From: Pseudomonadota bacterium
Lineage (GTDB): Bacteria > Pseudomonadota > Alphaproteobacteria > Acetobacterales > Acetobacteraceae
Assembly: GCA_019351895.1 (NCBI GenBank)
Contig: JABBOH010000004.1
Location: 96,387-160,386 of the forward strand
Length of the DNA stretch: 64,000 nucleotides
Direction of reading: 5' to 3'
Below, one piece after another: positions 20,806 through 30,573 of the stretch (position 1 is the stretch's first letter; each line of letters opens with the position of its first letter). The translations under genes were made by a program, and so were the position numbers. Under the pieces are notes generated by a model. That model was not told the DNA's origin. It searched no databases and saw only the letters and a program-made list of their open reading frames with translations.

Positions 20806-21372
20806 ATGTCCGCTGCCGCCTTCTCGCCCGATACCGAGCGCCTGCTCGATCAGGCCGCCGCCTTCTGCGAGCGCAGGAGCCTGCGGCTGACCGACCAGCG
20901 GCGTCAGGTGCTGGGGCTCATTCTCGACAATCCGCGCCCGTCCGGCGCCTACGACCTGCTCGACCGGCTGCGCGAGGTGGGCCGCCCGGCCGCGCCGCCG
21001 ACAGTCTATCGGGCACTGGAATTTCTCACCGCCCAAGGCCTCGTGCACCGGATCGAGCGGCTGTCGGCCTTCGTCGGCTGCTCGCACATGCTGGACGACG
21101 CGGCGCATGACGCTGCGGGCACAGGCACGGGCACAGGCACGGGCACGGGCACGGGCCATGCCCATCACGGCCTCCATGCGACGCAGTTCCTCATCTGCAC
21201 CGCGTGCCGCCGCGTCGTCGAGATGGCGGACAGCCGTATCCGGGTCGCGATCGACGCCGCAGCCTCAGCCGAGGGCTTCAAACCCATGGCCGCGACCGTC
21301 GAGGTCGAGGGTATCTGCGCGGACTGCGCAGCAGATGCCGCGAGCGCTCAAAGCCTCGCGGGTGTTTCCTGA
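20806..21372 (+). CDS. Fur-family metalloregulator, Zur-like, with Gly-Thr repeat insertion
   Basis: The 188-residue DNA-binding repressor has a winged-helix domain (LRLTDQRRQVLGLILDNPRPSGAYDLLDRL, PPTVYRALEFLTAQGLVHRIERLSAFVGC). Its metal-binding dimerisation domain contains HAHHGLH, FLICTACRRVVEM (Cys131/Cys134) and GICADCA (Cys171/Cys174), the structural zinc cysteines. The layout resembles Zur more than Fur, but assignment to zinc is inference. A (GT)6G tract (residues 105-117) sits just before the histidine cluster. The ATG at 20806 is chosen because the family domain begins immediately after; ATGs at 20770 and 20791 are alternatives. It lies 37 bases before ileS. Confidence 0.85.
   Translation: MSAAAFSPDTERLLDQAAAFCERRSLRLTDQRRQVLGLILDNPRPSGAYDLLDRLREVGRPAAPPTVYRALEFLTAQGLVHRIERLSAFVGCSHMLDDAAHDAAGTGTGTGTGTGTGHAHHGLHATQFLICTACRRVVEMADSRIRVAIDAAASAEGFKPMAATVEVEGICADCAADAASAQSLAGVS
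21118..21156 (+). repeat. Hexanucleotide tandem repeat (GGCACR) inside the Fur-family gene
   Basis: Six consecutive 6-bp units alternate GGCACA and GGCACG and encode Gly-Thr, followed by a final GGC. The tract is in frame, so changes in copy number would lengthen or shorten a loop without a frameshift. Confidence 0.85.
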
Positions 21373-21409
21373 GTCGCATTCGCCCGGGAATTCGGCCATA
21401 CCGCAGCCC

Positions 21410-24322
21410 ATGAACGATACTGTGACACCTGCCGACGCAGCACCCGGCGGGGCCGCCGCGGCCCCGGATTACCGCCACACCGTCTTCCTGCCGCGCACCG
21501 CCTTCCCGATGAAAGGCGACCTGCCGAAGCGGGAGCCGGCCATTCTCGCCGGCTGGGACGAGCGCCATCTGTGGGAGAGCGTCCGCGAGAATTCGGCTGG
21601 CCGGCCGCCCTTCGTGCTGCATGACGGGCCGCCTTACGCCAATGGCCATCTCCATCTCGGCCACGCCTTGAACAAGGTGCTGAAGGACGCGATCAACCGC
21701 GCGCACCAGATGGCGGGCTTCGACGCCCACTTCATCCCGGGCTGGGACTGCCACGGCCTGCCGATCGAGTGGAAGATCGAGGAGGAATACCGCAAGTCCG
21801 GTCGCAACAAGGACGAGGTGCCGGTCCTGCAGTTCCGCGCCGAATGCCGCGCCTATGCCGAGAAGTGGCTCGCCGTGCAGCGCGAGGAGTTCATCCGCCT
21901 CGGCGTGATGGGCGACTGGGCGAACCGCTACGCGACCATGGACTTCGCCTCGGAAGCCGCGATCGCGGGCGAAATCGGCCGCTTCCTGATGAACGGCGCG
22001 CTCTATCGCGGCCTCCGCCCCGTGATGTGGAGCACGGTCGAGAAGACCGCGCTCGCCGAGGCCGAGGTCGAGTACCACGACCACAAGAGCGTCACCATCT
22101 GGGTGCGCTTCCCGGTGATCGCGGGGGCGCCGGCGGCACTCGAAGGCGCCTCCGTCGTCATCTGGACGACGACGCCCTGGACCATGCCCGGCAACCGCGC
22201 CATCGCCTATGGCCCCGAGATCGACTACCTGCTGATCGAGGTCGAGACGGTCGGTGAAGGCGCGCGCGCGCGCCTGGGCGAGCGGGTGATGGTGGGAGAG
22301 GCCCTGCTCGCGCCGTTCCTGGCCGAGACCGGTATCACCGGCCACCGCGTCCTCGGCACCTTCAAGGGCTCCGATCTGGCGGGCATCGTCACCGCCCATC
22401 CGCTGCGCGGCCAGGGCTACGACCACGACGTGCCGCTGCTGCCCGCCGAGTTCGTCACGACCGAGACCGGCACCGGCTTCGTCCATACCGCGCCGAGCCA
22501 CGGCGAGGACGACTTTATCCTCGGCCGCGCGCATGGGCTGGAAGTCCCCGACACGGTGGGCGACGACGGCACCTACAACGCCTGGGTGCCGCTATTCGCC
22601 GGGCTGCACGTCTTCAAGGCCGCCGAGCCGGTCTGCGCCGCGCTGGACGCCGCGGGCGGGCTCCTGCATCGGAACGTGCTCGTGCACTCCTACCCGCATT
22701 CCTGGCGCTCCAAGGCGCCGCTGATCTACCGCGCGACGCCGCAGTGGTTCATCCGCATGGACGGCCCCGAGGACATCCGCGGCCACGCGCTGCAGGCCAT
22801 CGCCGAGACGCGCTTCATCCCCGAGCAGGGCCGCAACCGCATCGCCAGCATGGTCGCGGCCCGGCCGGACTGGTGCGTCAGTCGCCAGCGCGCCTGGGGC
22901 GTGCCGATCCCGATCTTCGTCGACCGCCGGACCGGTGAGCCGCTGCGCGACCCGGCGGTGATGGAGCGCGTCGTCACCTTCTTCAAAGCCGAGGGCGCGG
23001 ACGCCTGGTACGCCCGTCCCGCCGCCGATTTCCTCGGCAACGGCTACGACCCGGCGCAGTTCGAGCAGGTGCGCGACATCATCGACGTGTGGTTCGAAAG
23101 CGGCTCGACCCATGCCTTCGTGCTGGAGGCGCGCGGGATGCCGTGGCCGGCCGACCTCTATCTGGAAGGCTCGGACCAGCATCGCGGCTGGTTCCATTCC
23201 TCGTTGCTGGAGGCCGTCGGCACGCGCGGGCGCGCGCCCTTCAAGGCGGTGCTGACGCACGGCTTCCTGGTCGATGAGCAGGGCCGCAAGATGTCGAAGT
23301 CGCTCGGCAACGGGGTCGAGCCGCAGGACGTGATCGCCAAATACGGCGCCGATATCCTGCGCCTCTGGGTCATGTCCTCCGATGCGCGGGACGATCTCAG
23401 CATCGGTCCCGACATTCTGCGCCAGCAGGGCGAGCTTTATCGCCGGCTGCGCAACACGCTGCGCTGGATTCTCGGCAGCCTCGACGGCTTCGACCCGGCC
23501 GAAACCCTGCCCTATGCGGATCTGCCGGAGCTCGAGCGCTGGGTGCTGCATCGCCTGTCGGAACTCGACGGGCTGCTGCGCGGCGCGGTCGAAAGCCATG
23601 ACTGGACCGGCGTCTATCCCGCCATCCACCATTTCTGCGCGACCGATCTCTCGGCCTATTACTTCGACATCCGCAAGGACGCGCTCTACTGCGACCGGCC
23701 GGACAGCCTGCGGCGGCGCGCGGCGCGCACGGTGCTCGACCATCTGCATCGCTGCCTGACCGCGTGGCTCGCGCCCGTGCTGGTCTTCACGGCCGAAGAA
23801 GCCTGGGCCGCCCGCTTCGGCCACGACGCCAGCATCCACGAGCAGACGTTTCCCGCAATTCCCCCCGCGTGGCGGGACGAGGCGCTGGCGGCGAAATGGG
23901 CGAAGGTGCGCGAAATTCGTCGGACCATCAATAAAAGGCTTGAGCGGCTGCGCCGTGAAGGCCTCATCGGTTCGTCGCTAGAGGCCAAGGTCTTTGTCGA
24001 ATTCGCCTCGACTTTGGTTTCGAGCTACGAGCTGAATGATCCCGATCTCGAAGCCCGCACCGGCCTCACGGCCGAGGACATCAACCTGATTCTGAGCATG
24101 GACGTGAATCTGCTCAGCAAAAGCGCTTGGGAAGAAGTTCTTATTGTTTCAGAGGTTGAGTTCCGGCTCCTGCAATCTCAGGGAAGTGTCGACGCCAGCG
24201 TGGCGTCGGGCCATAAATGCGCCCGTTGCTGGCGCGTGCTGCCCGAGGTGGATGCGGGCACGAAACTCTGCCTCCGCTGCACCGACGCGGTCGCGTCCGG
24301 CCTCGTGGGGCGGGCCGCCTGA
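21410..24322 (+). CDS. ileS: Isoleucine--tRNA ligase
   Basis: This class I synthetase charges tRNA-Ile. The 970-residue product has the HIGH motif in PYANGHLHLGHALN (82-85), FIPGWDCHGLPIEWKIE, the editing-domain WTTTPWTMPGNRAI, and the KMSKS loop GRKMSKSLGNGVEP near residue 627. It ends in the C-terminal zinc finger CARCWRVLPEVDAGTKLCLRC. The frame is open upstream inside the Fur-family gene, but the ATG at 21410 (MNDTVTPADAAPGG) lies after that gene's stop and suits the family. The stop overlaps the lspA ATG (ATGA), giving the familiar ileS-lspA pair. Confidence 0.96.
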   Translation: MNDTVTPADAAPGGAAAAPDYRHTVFLPRTAFPMKGDLPKREPAILAGWDERHLWESVRENSAGRPPFVLHDGPPYANGHLHLGHALNKVLKDAINRAHQMAGFDAHFIPGWDCHGLPIEWKIEEEYRKSGRNKDEVPVLQFRAECRAYAEKWLAVQREEFIRLGVMGDWANRYATMDFASEAAIAGEIGRFLMNGALYRGLRPVMWSTVEKTALAEAEVEYHDHKSVTIWVRFPVIAGAPAALEGASVVIWTTTPWTMPGNRAIAYGPEIDYLLIEVETVGEGARARLGERVMVGEALLAPFLAETGITGHRVLGTFKGSDLAGIVTAHPLRGQGYDHDVPLLPAEFVTTETGTGFVHTAPSHGEDDFILGRAHGLEVPDTVGDDGTYNAWVPLFAGLHVFKAAEPVCAALDAAGGLLHRNVLVHSYPHSWRSKAPLIYRATPQWFIRMDGPEDIRGHALQAIAETRFIPEQGRNRIASMVAARPDWCVSRQRAWGVPIPIFVDRRTGEPLRDPAVMERVVTFFKAEGADAWYARPAADFLGNGYDPAQFEQVRDIIDVWFESGSTHAFVLEARGMPWPADLYLEGSDQHRGWFHSSLLEAVGTRGRAPFKAVLTHGFLVDEQGRKMSKSLGNGVEPQDVIAKYGADILRLWVMSSDARDDLSIGPDILRQQGELYRRLRNTLRWILGSLDGFDPAETLPYADLPELERWVLHRLSELDGLLRGAVESHDWTGVYPAIHHFCATDLSAYYFDIRKDALYCDRPDSLRRRAARTVLDHLHRCLTAWLAPVLVFTAEEAWAARFGHDASIHEQTFPAIPPAWRDEALAAKWAKVREIRRTINKRLERLRREGLIGSSLEAKVFVEFASTLVSSYELNDPDLEARTGLTAEDINLILSMDVNLLSKSAWEEVLIVSEVEFRLLQSQGSVDASVASGHKCARCWRVLPEVDAGTKLCLRCTDAVASGLVGRAA

Positions 24323-24837
24323 TGGTGGCGCGGAGATCCGTGGCGCTGACCGGGCTTCTCACCGCCATCATCGTGCTGGCCGCCGATCAGGCCAGCAAGT
24401 GGTGGATTCTCCACGGCCTGCATCTGGAGCAGGTCGGGCAGATCGTGCTGCTGCCGGTGCTTAACTTCACCATGGTCTGGAACCGGGGCGTGACCTTCGG
24501 CCTGCTGACCGGCGACAGCACAGGCGCGCATCTGGCGCTGGCGGTCTTCGCGCTGATCGTCGTGGTCGTGCTCGGCGTCTGGCTGGCGCGCACGACACGG
24601 CTCGCGATCTCCATCCCCGTGGGCGCGATCGCGGGCGGCGCGCTTGGCAATGTCGCCGACCGGCTGCACTACGGCGCGGTGGTCGACTTCATCCAGGCCC
24701 ATGCCTTCGGCTATTCATGGTATGTGTTCAATGTGGCGGACGCGGCCATCGTGTGCGGCGTCGCGGCGCTGATCATCGACAACCTGTTACCCGGACGGTC
24801 CGAACCGGCACCCGTCCGGGCCAAGAATCGCGGCTGA
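24322..24837 (+). CDS. lspA: Lipoprotein signal peptidase (signal peptidase II)
   Basis: This inner-membrane aspartyl protease removes the signal peptide from diacylated prolipoproteins. The 171-residue protein has four hydrophobic segments. Conserved boxes include ADQASKWWIL, NFTMVWNRGVTFGLL, and the catalytic pair Asp113 in GNVADRLHYGAVVDF and Asp140 in FNVADAAI. The ATG at 24322 overlaps the ileS stop. The very next gene encodes a lipoprotein, a natural substrate. Confidence 0.95.
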   Translation: MVARRSVALTGLLTAIIVLAADQASKWWILHGLHLEQVGQIVLLPVLNFTMVWNRGVTFGLLTGDSTGAHLALAVFALIVVVVLGVWLARTTRLAISIPVGAIAGGALGNVADRLHYGAVVDFIQAHAFGYSWYVFNVADAAIVCGVAALIIDNLLPGRSEPAPVRAKNRG

Positions 24838-24844
24838 GGGACGA

Positions 24845-25435
24845 ATGTCGAGGATGATGACGATGCGCTCGGCGCTGCTCATGGCGCCGCTGGTGATGCC
24901 CATTCTGGCGCTCGGGGGATGCAGCAGTGGCACCCTTCAGACGCTTGGTCTGCAACGCGATCCGCCGGATGAGTTCCAGGTCACGACCCAGCCGCAGCTG
25001 GCGATGCCGCCCGATCTCAACGCGGCGGCGACCGCCCTGCCCGCGCCGACGCCCGGCGCGCCGCGGCCGCAGGACGTGGCGGTGCCGCAGCAGGCCGAGG
25101 ACGCCATGCTCGGCGGTGCGGCGCTCGAGGGCGGGACGCCCTCCACCCAGGGCGATCAGGCCTTCCTGCAGAAGGCAGGGCCGCCCGCGCCGCCCAATAT
25201 CCGCCGGCAGGTCGATGCCATCGCGACGCGCGACGCGAAAAGCCACGATCTCGGCAACCGCATCAATCCCTTCGGCACACCGGTCGCCAAACCCGCTCTG
25301 GTCAACGCGGACGAGGAGCGGCAGCGGATCCAGAAGGACGCGGCGCTCGGGCTCAGCCCGACGGTCGGCAAGACGCCGCTCGTCAAGCCAAAGAACAACG
25401 GGCCGCTCGGCGACCTGCTCGACTCCATCTTCTGA
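24845..25435 (+). CDS. DUF3035-like lipoprotein
   Basis: The 196-residue exported lipoprotein has a hydrophobic N-terminus ending in the lipobox LALGGC, so the cysteine at about residue 26 should be lipidated. The mature part begins with SSGTLQTLGLQRDPPDEFQVTTQPQLAMPPDL, a pattern I associate with DUF3035 proteins of alphaproteobacteria. It is otherwise Pro/Ala-rich and probably disordered, ending NNGPLGDLLDSIF. Its function is unknown. It lies 7 bases after lspA and 11 before the SDR gene, so it is probably in the ileS-lspA operon. Confidence 0.8.
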   Translation: MSRMMTMRSALLMAPLVMPILALGGCSSGTLQTLGLQRDPPDEFQVTTQPQLAMPPDLNAAATALPAPTPGAPRPQDVAVPQQAEDAMLGGAALEGGTPSTQGDQAFLQKAGPPAPPNIRRQVDAIATRDAKSHDLGNRINPFGTPVAKPALVNADEERQRIQKDAALGLSPTVGKTPLVKPKNNGPLGDLLDSIF

Positions 25436-25446
25436 CCGGGACTCCC

Positions 25447-26211
25447 ATGTCGAACTTCGCGATCTACCCAAGCCTCGCCGGCCGGCGCGTGCTCGTGACC
25501 GGGGGCGCCTCCGGCATCGGCGCCGGGATCGTCGAGCATTTCGTGGCCCAGGGCAGCCATGTCGGCTTCCTCGACCTCGATGAGGCCGCCGCCGCCGCCC
25601 TGATCGCCCGCCAGCCGGAAGGCGCGGTCGTCAAGTTCGTCCGCGTCGATCTCCGCGACATCGCGGCGCTGCGGGCGGCGATCGAAACGCTGCGCGGCGC
25701 CCTCGGCGGCGGCTTCGACGTGCTTGTGAACAACGCCGCGCGCGACGACCGCCATTCCATCGACGAGGTCACGCCCGAATACTGGGACGACCGGATGAAC
25801 ACCAATCTGCGCCACCAGTTCTTCTGCGCGCAGGCGGTCAAGCCCGACATGATCGCGGCGGGCGGCGGCTCGATCATCAACATGAGTTCGAACAGCTTCC
25901 TGCTCGCGACCGGGAACATGCCCGCCTATACCGCCGCCAAGTCGGCGGTCATCGGATTGACGCGCGGCCTTGCGCGCGATCTCGGACCGCACCACATCCG
26001 GGCGAACATCGTCTATCCGGGCTGGATCATCACGCAGCGTCAGCTCGACCTGTGGATGACGCCAGAAGCCGAAGCCAAACGCGCAGCCGGACAGTGCATC
26101 CCCGACCGCCTTTACGAGGCCGATGTCGCGCGGATGGTGCTGTGGCTGGCGGCGGACGACAGCCGCCTCGTCACGGCGCGCGAGTTCATCGTGGATGGGG
26201 GCTGGTTCTAG
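25447..26211 (+). CDS. SDR-family sugar dehydrogenase, D-xylose 1-dehydrogenase-like
   Basis: The 254-residue classical short-chain dehydrogenase/reductase has the NAD(P)-binding TGGASGIGAG, an LVNNAARDDRHSIDEVTPEYWDDRMNTNLRH region, and catalytic Ser/Tyr/Lys in INMSSNS and YTAAKSA. The start IYPSLAGRRVLVTGG, the DDRH and NLRH stretches and the terminal REFIVDGGWF resemble Caulobacter-type D-xylose 1-dehydrogenase, as recalled from the family. Oxidation of an aldose to its lactone is therefore the best guess, but the sugar is unproven. An aldo/keto reductase follows after 24 bases. Confidence 0.85.
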   Translation: MSNFAIYPSLAGRRVLVTGGASGIGAGIVEHFVAQGSHVGFLDLDEAAAAALIARQPEGAVVKFVRVDLRDIAALRAAIETLRGALGGGFDVLVNNAARDDRHSIDEVTPEYWDDRMNTNLRHQFFCAQAVKPDMIAAGGGSIINMSSNSFLLATGNMPAYTAAKSAVIGLTRGLARDLGPHHIRANIVYPGWIITQRQLDLWMTPEAEAKRAAGQCIPDRLYEADVARMVLWLAADDSRLVTAREFIVDGGWF

Positions 26212-26235
26212 CCTCCTCCTCATCAGGAGGTTCGC

Positions 26236-27261
<1,026 letters not shown>

Positions 27262-27284
27262 AGTCCGGGTTCGAGGGCCAGCGG

Positions 27285-27725
27285 ATGCGGCAGGCACTGC
27301 ATCGTCTGACGATCCAGACGCGCGGCAAGGGTCTGGTGGAGGTCACGCGGCCCGTTCTAGGCTGGGTCGCCGATCAGCGCATCGGCACGGGGCTGCTGAC
27401 GCTCTGGTGCGCCCATACCTCGGCCTCGCTGGCGGTCACGGAGAATGCGAGCCCTGAGGTGCTGGACGATATCCGCGACGGCTTCGAGCGGCTGGTCCCG
27501 CAGCATCGCGGCCAATCCGGCGGTCCGCGCTACGCCCATGCGCTGGAAGGGCCGGACGATATGCCGTCCCACATCCGCGCGCTGCTCACCGGGCCCCAGC
27601 TGACCATTCCGGTATCGGAAGGTCGTCCGGTACTCGGCACGTGGCAGGGGATTTTCGTCTTCGAGCATCGCAGCCGACCCCACCGGCGCGAGGTCGTGCT
27701 GCATCTCATCGGCGAGGATGGCTGA
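27285..27725 (+). CDS. YjbQ/UPF0047 family protein
   Basis: The 146-residue protein has the family landmarks GLLTLWCAHTSASLAVTENASPEVLDD, the RYAHALEGPDDMPSHIRALLTG stretch with conserved Asp/His, LTIPVSEGRPVLGTWQGIFVFEHR and a terminal VVLHLIGE. YjbQ proteins have been linked to a weak thiamin-phosphate-synthase-type activity, but their true role is unsettled. The ATG at 27285 has GAGGG nine bases upstream and follows the aldo/keto reductase stop by 23 bases. The last codons lie in a 34-bp palindrome. Confidence 0.88.
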   Translation: MRQALHRLTIQTRGKGLVEVTRPVLGWVADQRIGTGLLTLWCAHTSASLAVTENASPEVLDDIRDGFERLVPQHRGQSGGPRYAHALEGPDDMPSHIRALLTGPQLTIPVSEGRPVLGTWQGIFVFEHRSRPHRREVVLHLIGEDG

Positions 27726-27748
27726 GGGTCGCGACCCTCAGCCATCCT
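27715..27748. terminator. 34-bp perfect palindrome between convergent yjbQ and cfa genes
   Basis: AGGATGGCTGAGGGTC (27715-27730), then GC, then its exact reverse complement (27733-27748). It spans the yjbQ stop codon and ends 20 bases before the stop of the convergent cfa gene. An RNA from either strand would form a long GC-rich hairpin, so a bidirectional terminator or mRNA-end stabiliser is plausible. No T run follows on either side. Confidence 0.6.
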
Positions 27749-27767
27749 GCGCGGGCCTCGCAGATGG

Positions 27768-29033
27768 TCAGGCCAGCACGTTCCGGTCGGCTGCGACGTT
27801 CCGCATCATCTGCCGCTCGGTCTCACTGACATAATCCCGCGTGAGCGGGACGGCAGCCTGGTCTCGGGTGATCTGGAGCTGGAAGTTCACATGCTCCTGG
27901 TTGCGGAAGGCAAGCTCCGACCCCGCCAGATAGAACTCAAACATGCGGCAGAAGCGCTCGTCGTAGAGTGCCGTGATGGCGTCCCGGTTGGCAGCGAAGC
28001 GCCGCCGCCAATGGCGGAGCGTCTCCGCGTAGTGCAGGCGGAGAATTTCGATATCCGTAACGATCAGGCCGGTGCGCTCGATCGGCGCCATGACCTCGGA
28101 CAGCGCCGGCGAATAGCCGCCCGGGAAGATGTATTTCGTGATCCACGGGTTGGTGGTGCCCGGCCCGTCGCTGCGTCCGATGGTATGGATGAGGGCTACG
28201 CCGTCCGGCTTCATCGCCTTCTTCACGAGGTTGAAGAAGGTTCCATAGTGGTTGATGCCGACATGCTCGAACATGCCGACCGAGACGATCCGGTCGAACT
28301 TGTCCTGTACGAGACGGTAGTCCAGCAACTCGAACTTCACGCGGTCGGAGAGGCCCTCGGCCTCGGCGCGGGCGCGGGCTTCGGCGAGCTGTTCGGTCGA
28401 GAGCGTGATGCCCGTCACCCGGGCGCCGTAGTCGCGCGCGAGCGTCAGCGCCATGCCGCCCCAGCCGCAGCCGATGTCGAGCACCGTGAGGTCCGGACGG
28501 TCGAGTTTCAGCTTGGCCGCGATGTGGTGTTTCTTGGCGAGCTGCGCCTCCTCCAGCGTCTCGTCGCCGCGCGGGAAGTAGGCGCAGGAATATTGCCGAT
28601 CCCGATCGAGAAAGAGGCTGTAGAGCCGCCCGTTGAGGTCGTAGTGGTGGGCGACGTTGCGCCGCGCGCGGACGGTGGAATTGAGCTGTTTGAGCCGCCG
28701 CAGCATGGTGCCCGCGATGATGCGCCCCTTCATCGTCGGCAGCGCCGACACTCCGGCCATCTGCAGGTTCGCCAGAAGGACCTCCAGCACCTGATAGATG
28801 TTGCAGTCCTGCGGAACGAGCGTCTGGTCCATATAAGCTTCGCCGACGCCGAGGCCCGGATTGAGGATGATCGCGCGGATCGTCCTCTCGTCCGTGATCC
28901 TGATGGTGGCGCTGCCGGGTCTGTCGTCCGGTCTGTTCGGACCGTAGAGGGTGCTTTCGCCGTTCGGCCAGATCACCGTGAGGCCGCCGCTCCGGATCAT
29001 GCGTTTCAGAAGGCGATCAAGGATCTGTCGCAT
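27768..29033 (-). CDS. cfa: Cyclopropane-fatty-acyl-phospholipid synthase
   Basis: The SAM-dependent enzyme adds a methylene bridge to unsaturated acyl chains of membrane phospholipids. The 421-residue protein has an N-terminal lipid-binding region (GLGVGEAYMDQTLVPQDCN). The catalytic domain shows FLDRDRQYSCAYFPRGDETLEEAQ, the SAM-binding VLDIGCGWGGMALTLARDYG, VGMFEHVGINHYGTFF and TKYIFPGGYSPALSE, all characteristic of CFA synthases. The start ATG at 29033 gives MRQILDRLLKRMIRSGG; GAGAG lies upstream. It is the only gene in its transcription unit that I can see. Confidence 0.93.
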   Translation of the reverse strand: MRQILDRLLKRMIRSGGLTVIWPNGESTLYGPNRPDDRPGSATIRITDERTIRAIILNPGLGVGEAYMDQTLVPQDCNIYQVLEVLLANLQMAGVSALPTMKGRIIAGTMLRRLKQLNSTVRARRNVAHHYDLNGRLYSLFLDRDRQYSCAYFPRGDETLEEAQLAKKHHIAAKLKLDRPDLTVLDIGCGWGGMALTLARDYGARVTGITLSTEQLAEARARAEAEGLSDRVKFELLDYRLVQDKFDRIVSVGMFEHVGINHYGTFFNLVKKAMKPDGVALIHTIGRSDGPGTTNPWITKYIFPGGYSPALSEVMAPIERTGLIVTDIEILRLHYAETLRHWRRRFAANRDAITALYDERFCRMFEFYLAGSELAFRNQEHVNFQLQITRDQAAVPLTRDYVSETERQMMRNVAADRNVLA

Positions 29034-29160
29034 TGCGATTCTCTCGTCCGACGACGCGGGTCATGCCAAAGCCGCACCCGCCATGCATATTACCAAATCG
29101 ATAATGCGCTGCGGCCGGTTCTGCAAGCAGCGGGTCGGACAACCCTGCGCAATCGGAATC

Positions 29161-29195
29161 AAAAAGCCGGCAGAACAGCGTTCTACCGGCTTTTT
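29161..29195 (-). terminator. Intrinsic terminator after rplI
   Basis: AAAAAGCCGG (29161-29170) pairs with CCGGCTTTTT (29186-29195), with a further AGAAC/GTTCT pairing inside. On the minus strand the stem ends in a run of T, 29 bases after the rplI stop. The symmetry also makes it readable on the plus strand. Confidence 0.88.
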
Positions 29196-29223
29196 GCATG
29201 CAGGCTCGTAGCGCCTCGGGGTA

Positions 29224-29790
29224 TCAGGCCGCGTCGGCTTCCTCGTCCGTGCCGAACAACTCGGCGGCGGTCGGCTCGGCATCTTCGGCGGCCGCGCGGC
29301 CAACGGCCTCGCCGCGCAGCTGCTTCTCGCTTTCCTCGACGCTGCGCGCCACATTGACCGTGATGTGCATGGTCACCTCGGGATGCAGCACGACGCGCAC
29401 CTGGCGCACGCCGAGCGTCTTGATCGGGTGATCGAGTTCCACCTGATTGCGGTCGATCTGCAACCCGCCGCTCGTCGCACCTTCCGCGATGTCGCGGCTG
29501 GAGACGGAGCCGTAAAGGCTGCCGGAATCGCCCGCCTGCCGGATCAGGGTGACGGTCAGGCCGTGCACGCGCTCGGCGACCCGCTCGGCCTCCTCGCGGC
29601 GCTTCAGGTTCTGCGCTTCCAAGACGACGCGCTCATGCTCGAAGCGGGCCGCGTTGTCCTTGGTGGCGCGCAGCGCCTTCTTCTGCGGGAGCAGGAAGTT
29701 GCGGGCATAGCCCGGCTTGACGCGCACCCGGTCGCCCATCTGGCCGAGCTTCGGCACGCGCTGGAGCAGGATGACTTCGATGGCTGCCAT
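29224..29790 (-). CDS. rplI: Large ribosomal subunit protein bL9
   Basis: bL9 is an elongated 23S-rRNA-binding protein at the base of the L1 stalk. The 188-residue product has the signature [31 protein letters not shown] long connecting helix follows ([24 protein letters not shown]), then the C-terminal domain ([33 protein letters not shown]). An acidic tail of about 40 residues makes it longer than the roughly 150 residues usual in enterobacteria. It is last in rpsF-rpsR-rplI. Confidence 0.96.
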   Translation of the reverse strand: MAAIEVILLQRVPKLGQMGDRVRVKPGYARNFLLPQKKALRATKDNAARFEHERVVLEAQNLKRREEAERVAERVHGLTVTLIRQAGDSGSLYGSVSSRDIAEGATSGGLQIDRNQVELDHPIKTLGVRQVRVVLHPEVTMHITVNVARSVEESEKQLRGEAVGRAAAEDAEPTAAELFGTDEEADAA

Positions 29791-29802
29791 GATCCGTCTC
29801 CC

Positions 29803-30078
29803 TCAGTGCAGGACGTAGGGGAGCAGCGCCAGGAAGCGGGCGCGCTTGATGGCCCGCGCCAGCTCGCGCTGCTTGCGGGCGGACACCGCCGTGATGCGCG
29901 ACGGCACGATCTTGCCGCGCTCGCTCAGGAAGCGGGAGAGCAGGCGCACGTCCTTGTAGTCGATCTTCGGCGCGTTCGGGCCGGAGAAGGGGCAGGACTT
30001 CTTGCGCCGATAGAACGGGCGGCGGGCGCCGACCGCGGCGCGGCGGGCCGCCGGATTGACATCGGTTGTGTCAGACAT
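29803..30078 (-). CDS. rpsR: Small ribosomal subunit protein bS18
   Basis: bS18 binds next to bS6 on the 30S platform. The 91-residue protein contains [50 protein letters not shown] and [14 protein letters not shown], which are diagnostic. It lies 3 bases after rpsF and 12 before rplI. Confidence 0.97.
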   Translation of the reverse strand: MSDTTDVNPAARRAAVGARRPFYRRKKSCPFSGPNAPKIDYKDVRLLSRFLSERGKIVPSRITAVSARKQRELARAIKRARFLALLPYVLH

Positions 30079-30081
30079 GGA

Positions 30082-30573
30082 TCAGTTCTCCTCCTGCGGG
30101 CCGCGGCCACGATCCCGATCGCGGTCATCATCATCGTCCCGGGGCCCACGGAACTCCTCGCGGGCGCGGAACTCCTCACGGTCGTCGTAGCGACGGCGGC
30201 CGCTGTCGAAGCGACCGGCGGGCTTCGGCCCACGGAAGCCGCGATCATCGGACTTGCGCGCCAGAACGGCGGAGGGAACATCGTCGATCTCGTCGACGCG
30301 GATGGTGAGAAACCGGAGCACGTCCTCGTTGAGGCGAAGCTGGCGCTCCATCTCGGTCAGCACGTTCGGCTCGATCTCGAGGCCGAGGAGCAGGTAGTGG
30401 CCCTTCCGGTTCTTCTTGATCCGGTAGGCGAGGCTCCGCAGCCCCCAGTATTCGCGCTTGCGCACGACCGCGCCGTCGGCCTCGACCTGGGCGACCACGG
30501 CATCGGTCAAGGTATCGACCTGCTGCTGGGTGATCTCGCTGCGTCCAATCACGACGCATTCATATAATGGCAT
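30082..30573 (-). CDS. rpsF: Small ribosomal subunit protein bS6 with long charged tail
   Basis: bS6 pairs with bS18 in the 30S platform. The 163-residue product starts MPLYECVVIGRSEITQQQVD and has REYWGLRSLAYRIKKNRKGHYLLL and VLRFLTIRVDEID. After the folded domain (about 105 residues) comes a tail of nearly 60 residues rich in Arg and Asp (DDRGFRGPKP through DDDDDRDRDRGRG). The ATG at 30573 has GGAGGGA six bases upstream; the frame stays open further upstream but without family similarity. It is first in its operon. Confidence 0.96.
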   Translation of the reverse strand: MPLYECVVIGRSEITQQQVDTLTDAVVAQVEADGAVVRKREYWGLRSLAYRIKKNRKGHYLLLGLEIEPNVLTEMERQLRLNEDVLRFLTIRVDEIDDVPSAVLARKSDDRGFRGPKPAGRFDSGRRRYDDREEFRAREEFRGPRDDDDDRDRDRGRGPQEEN

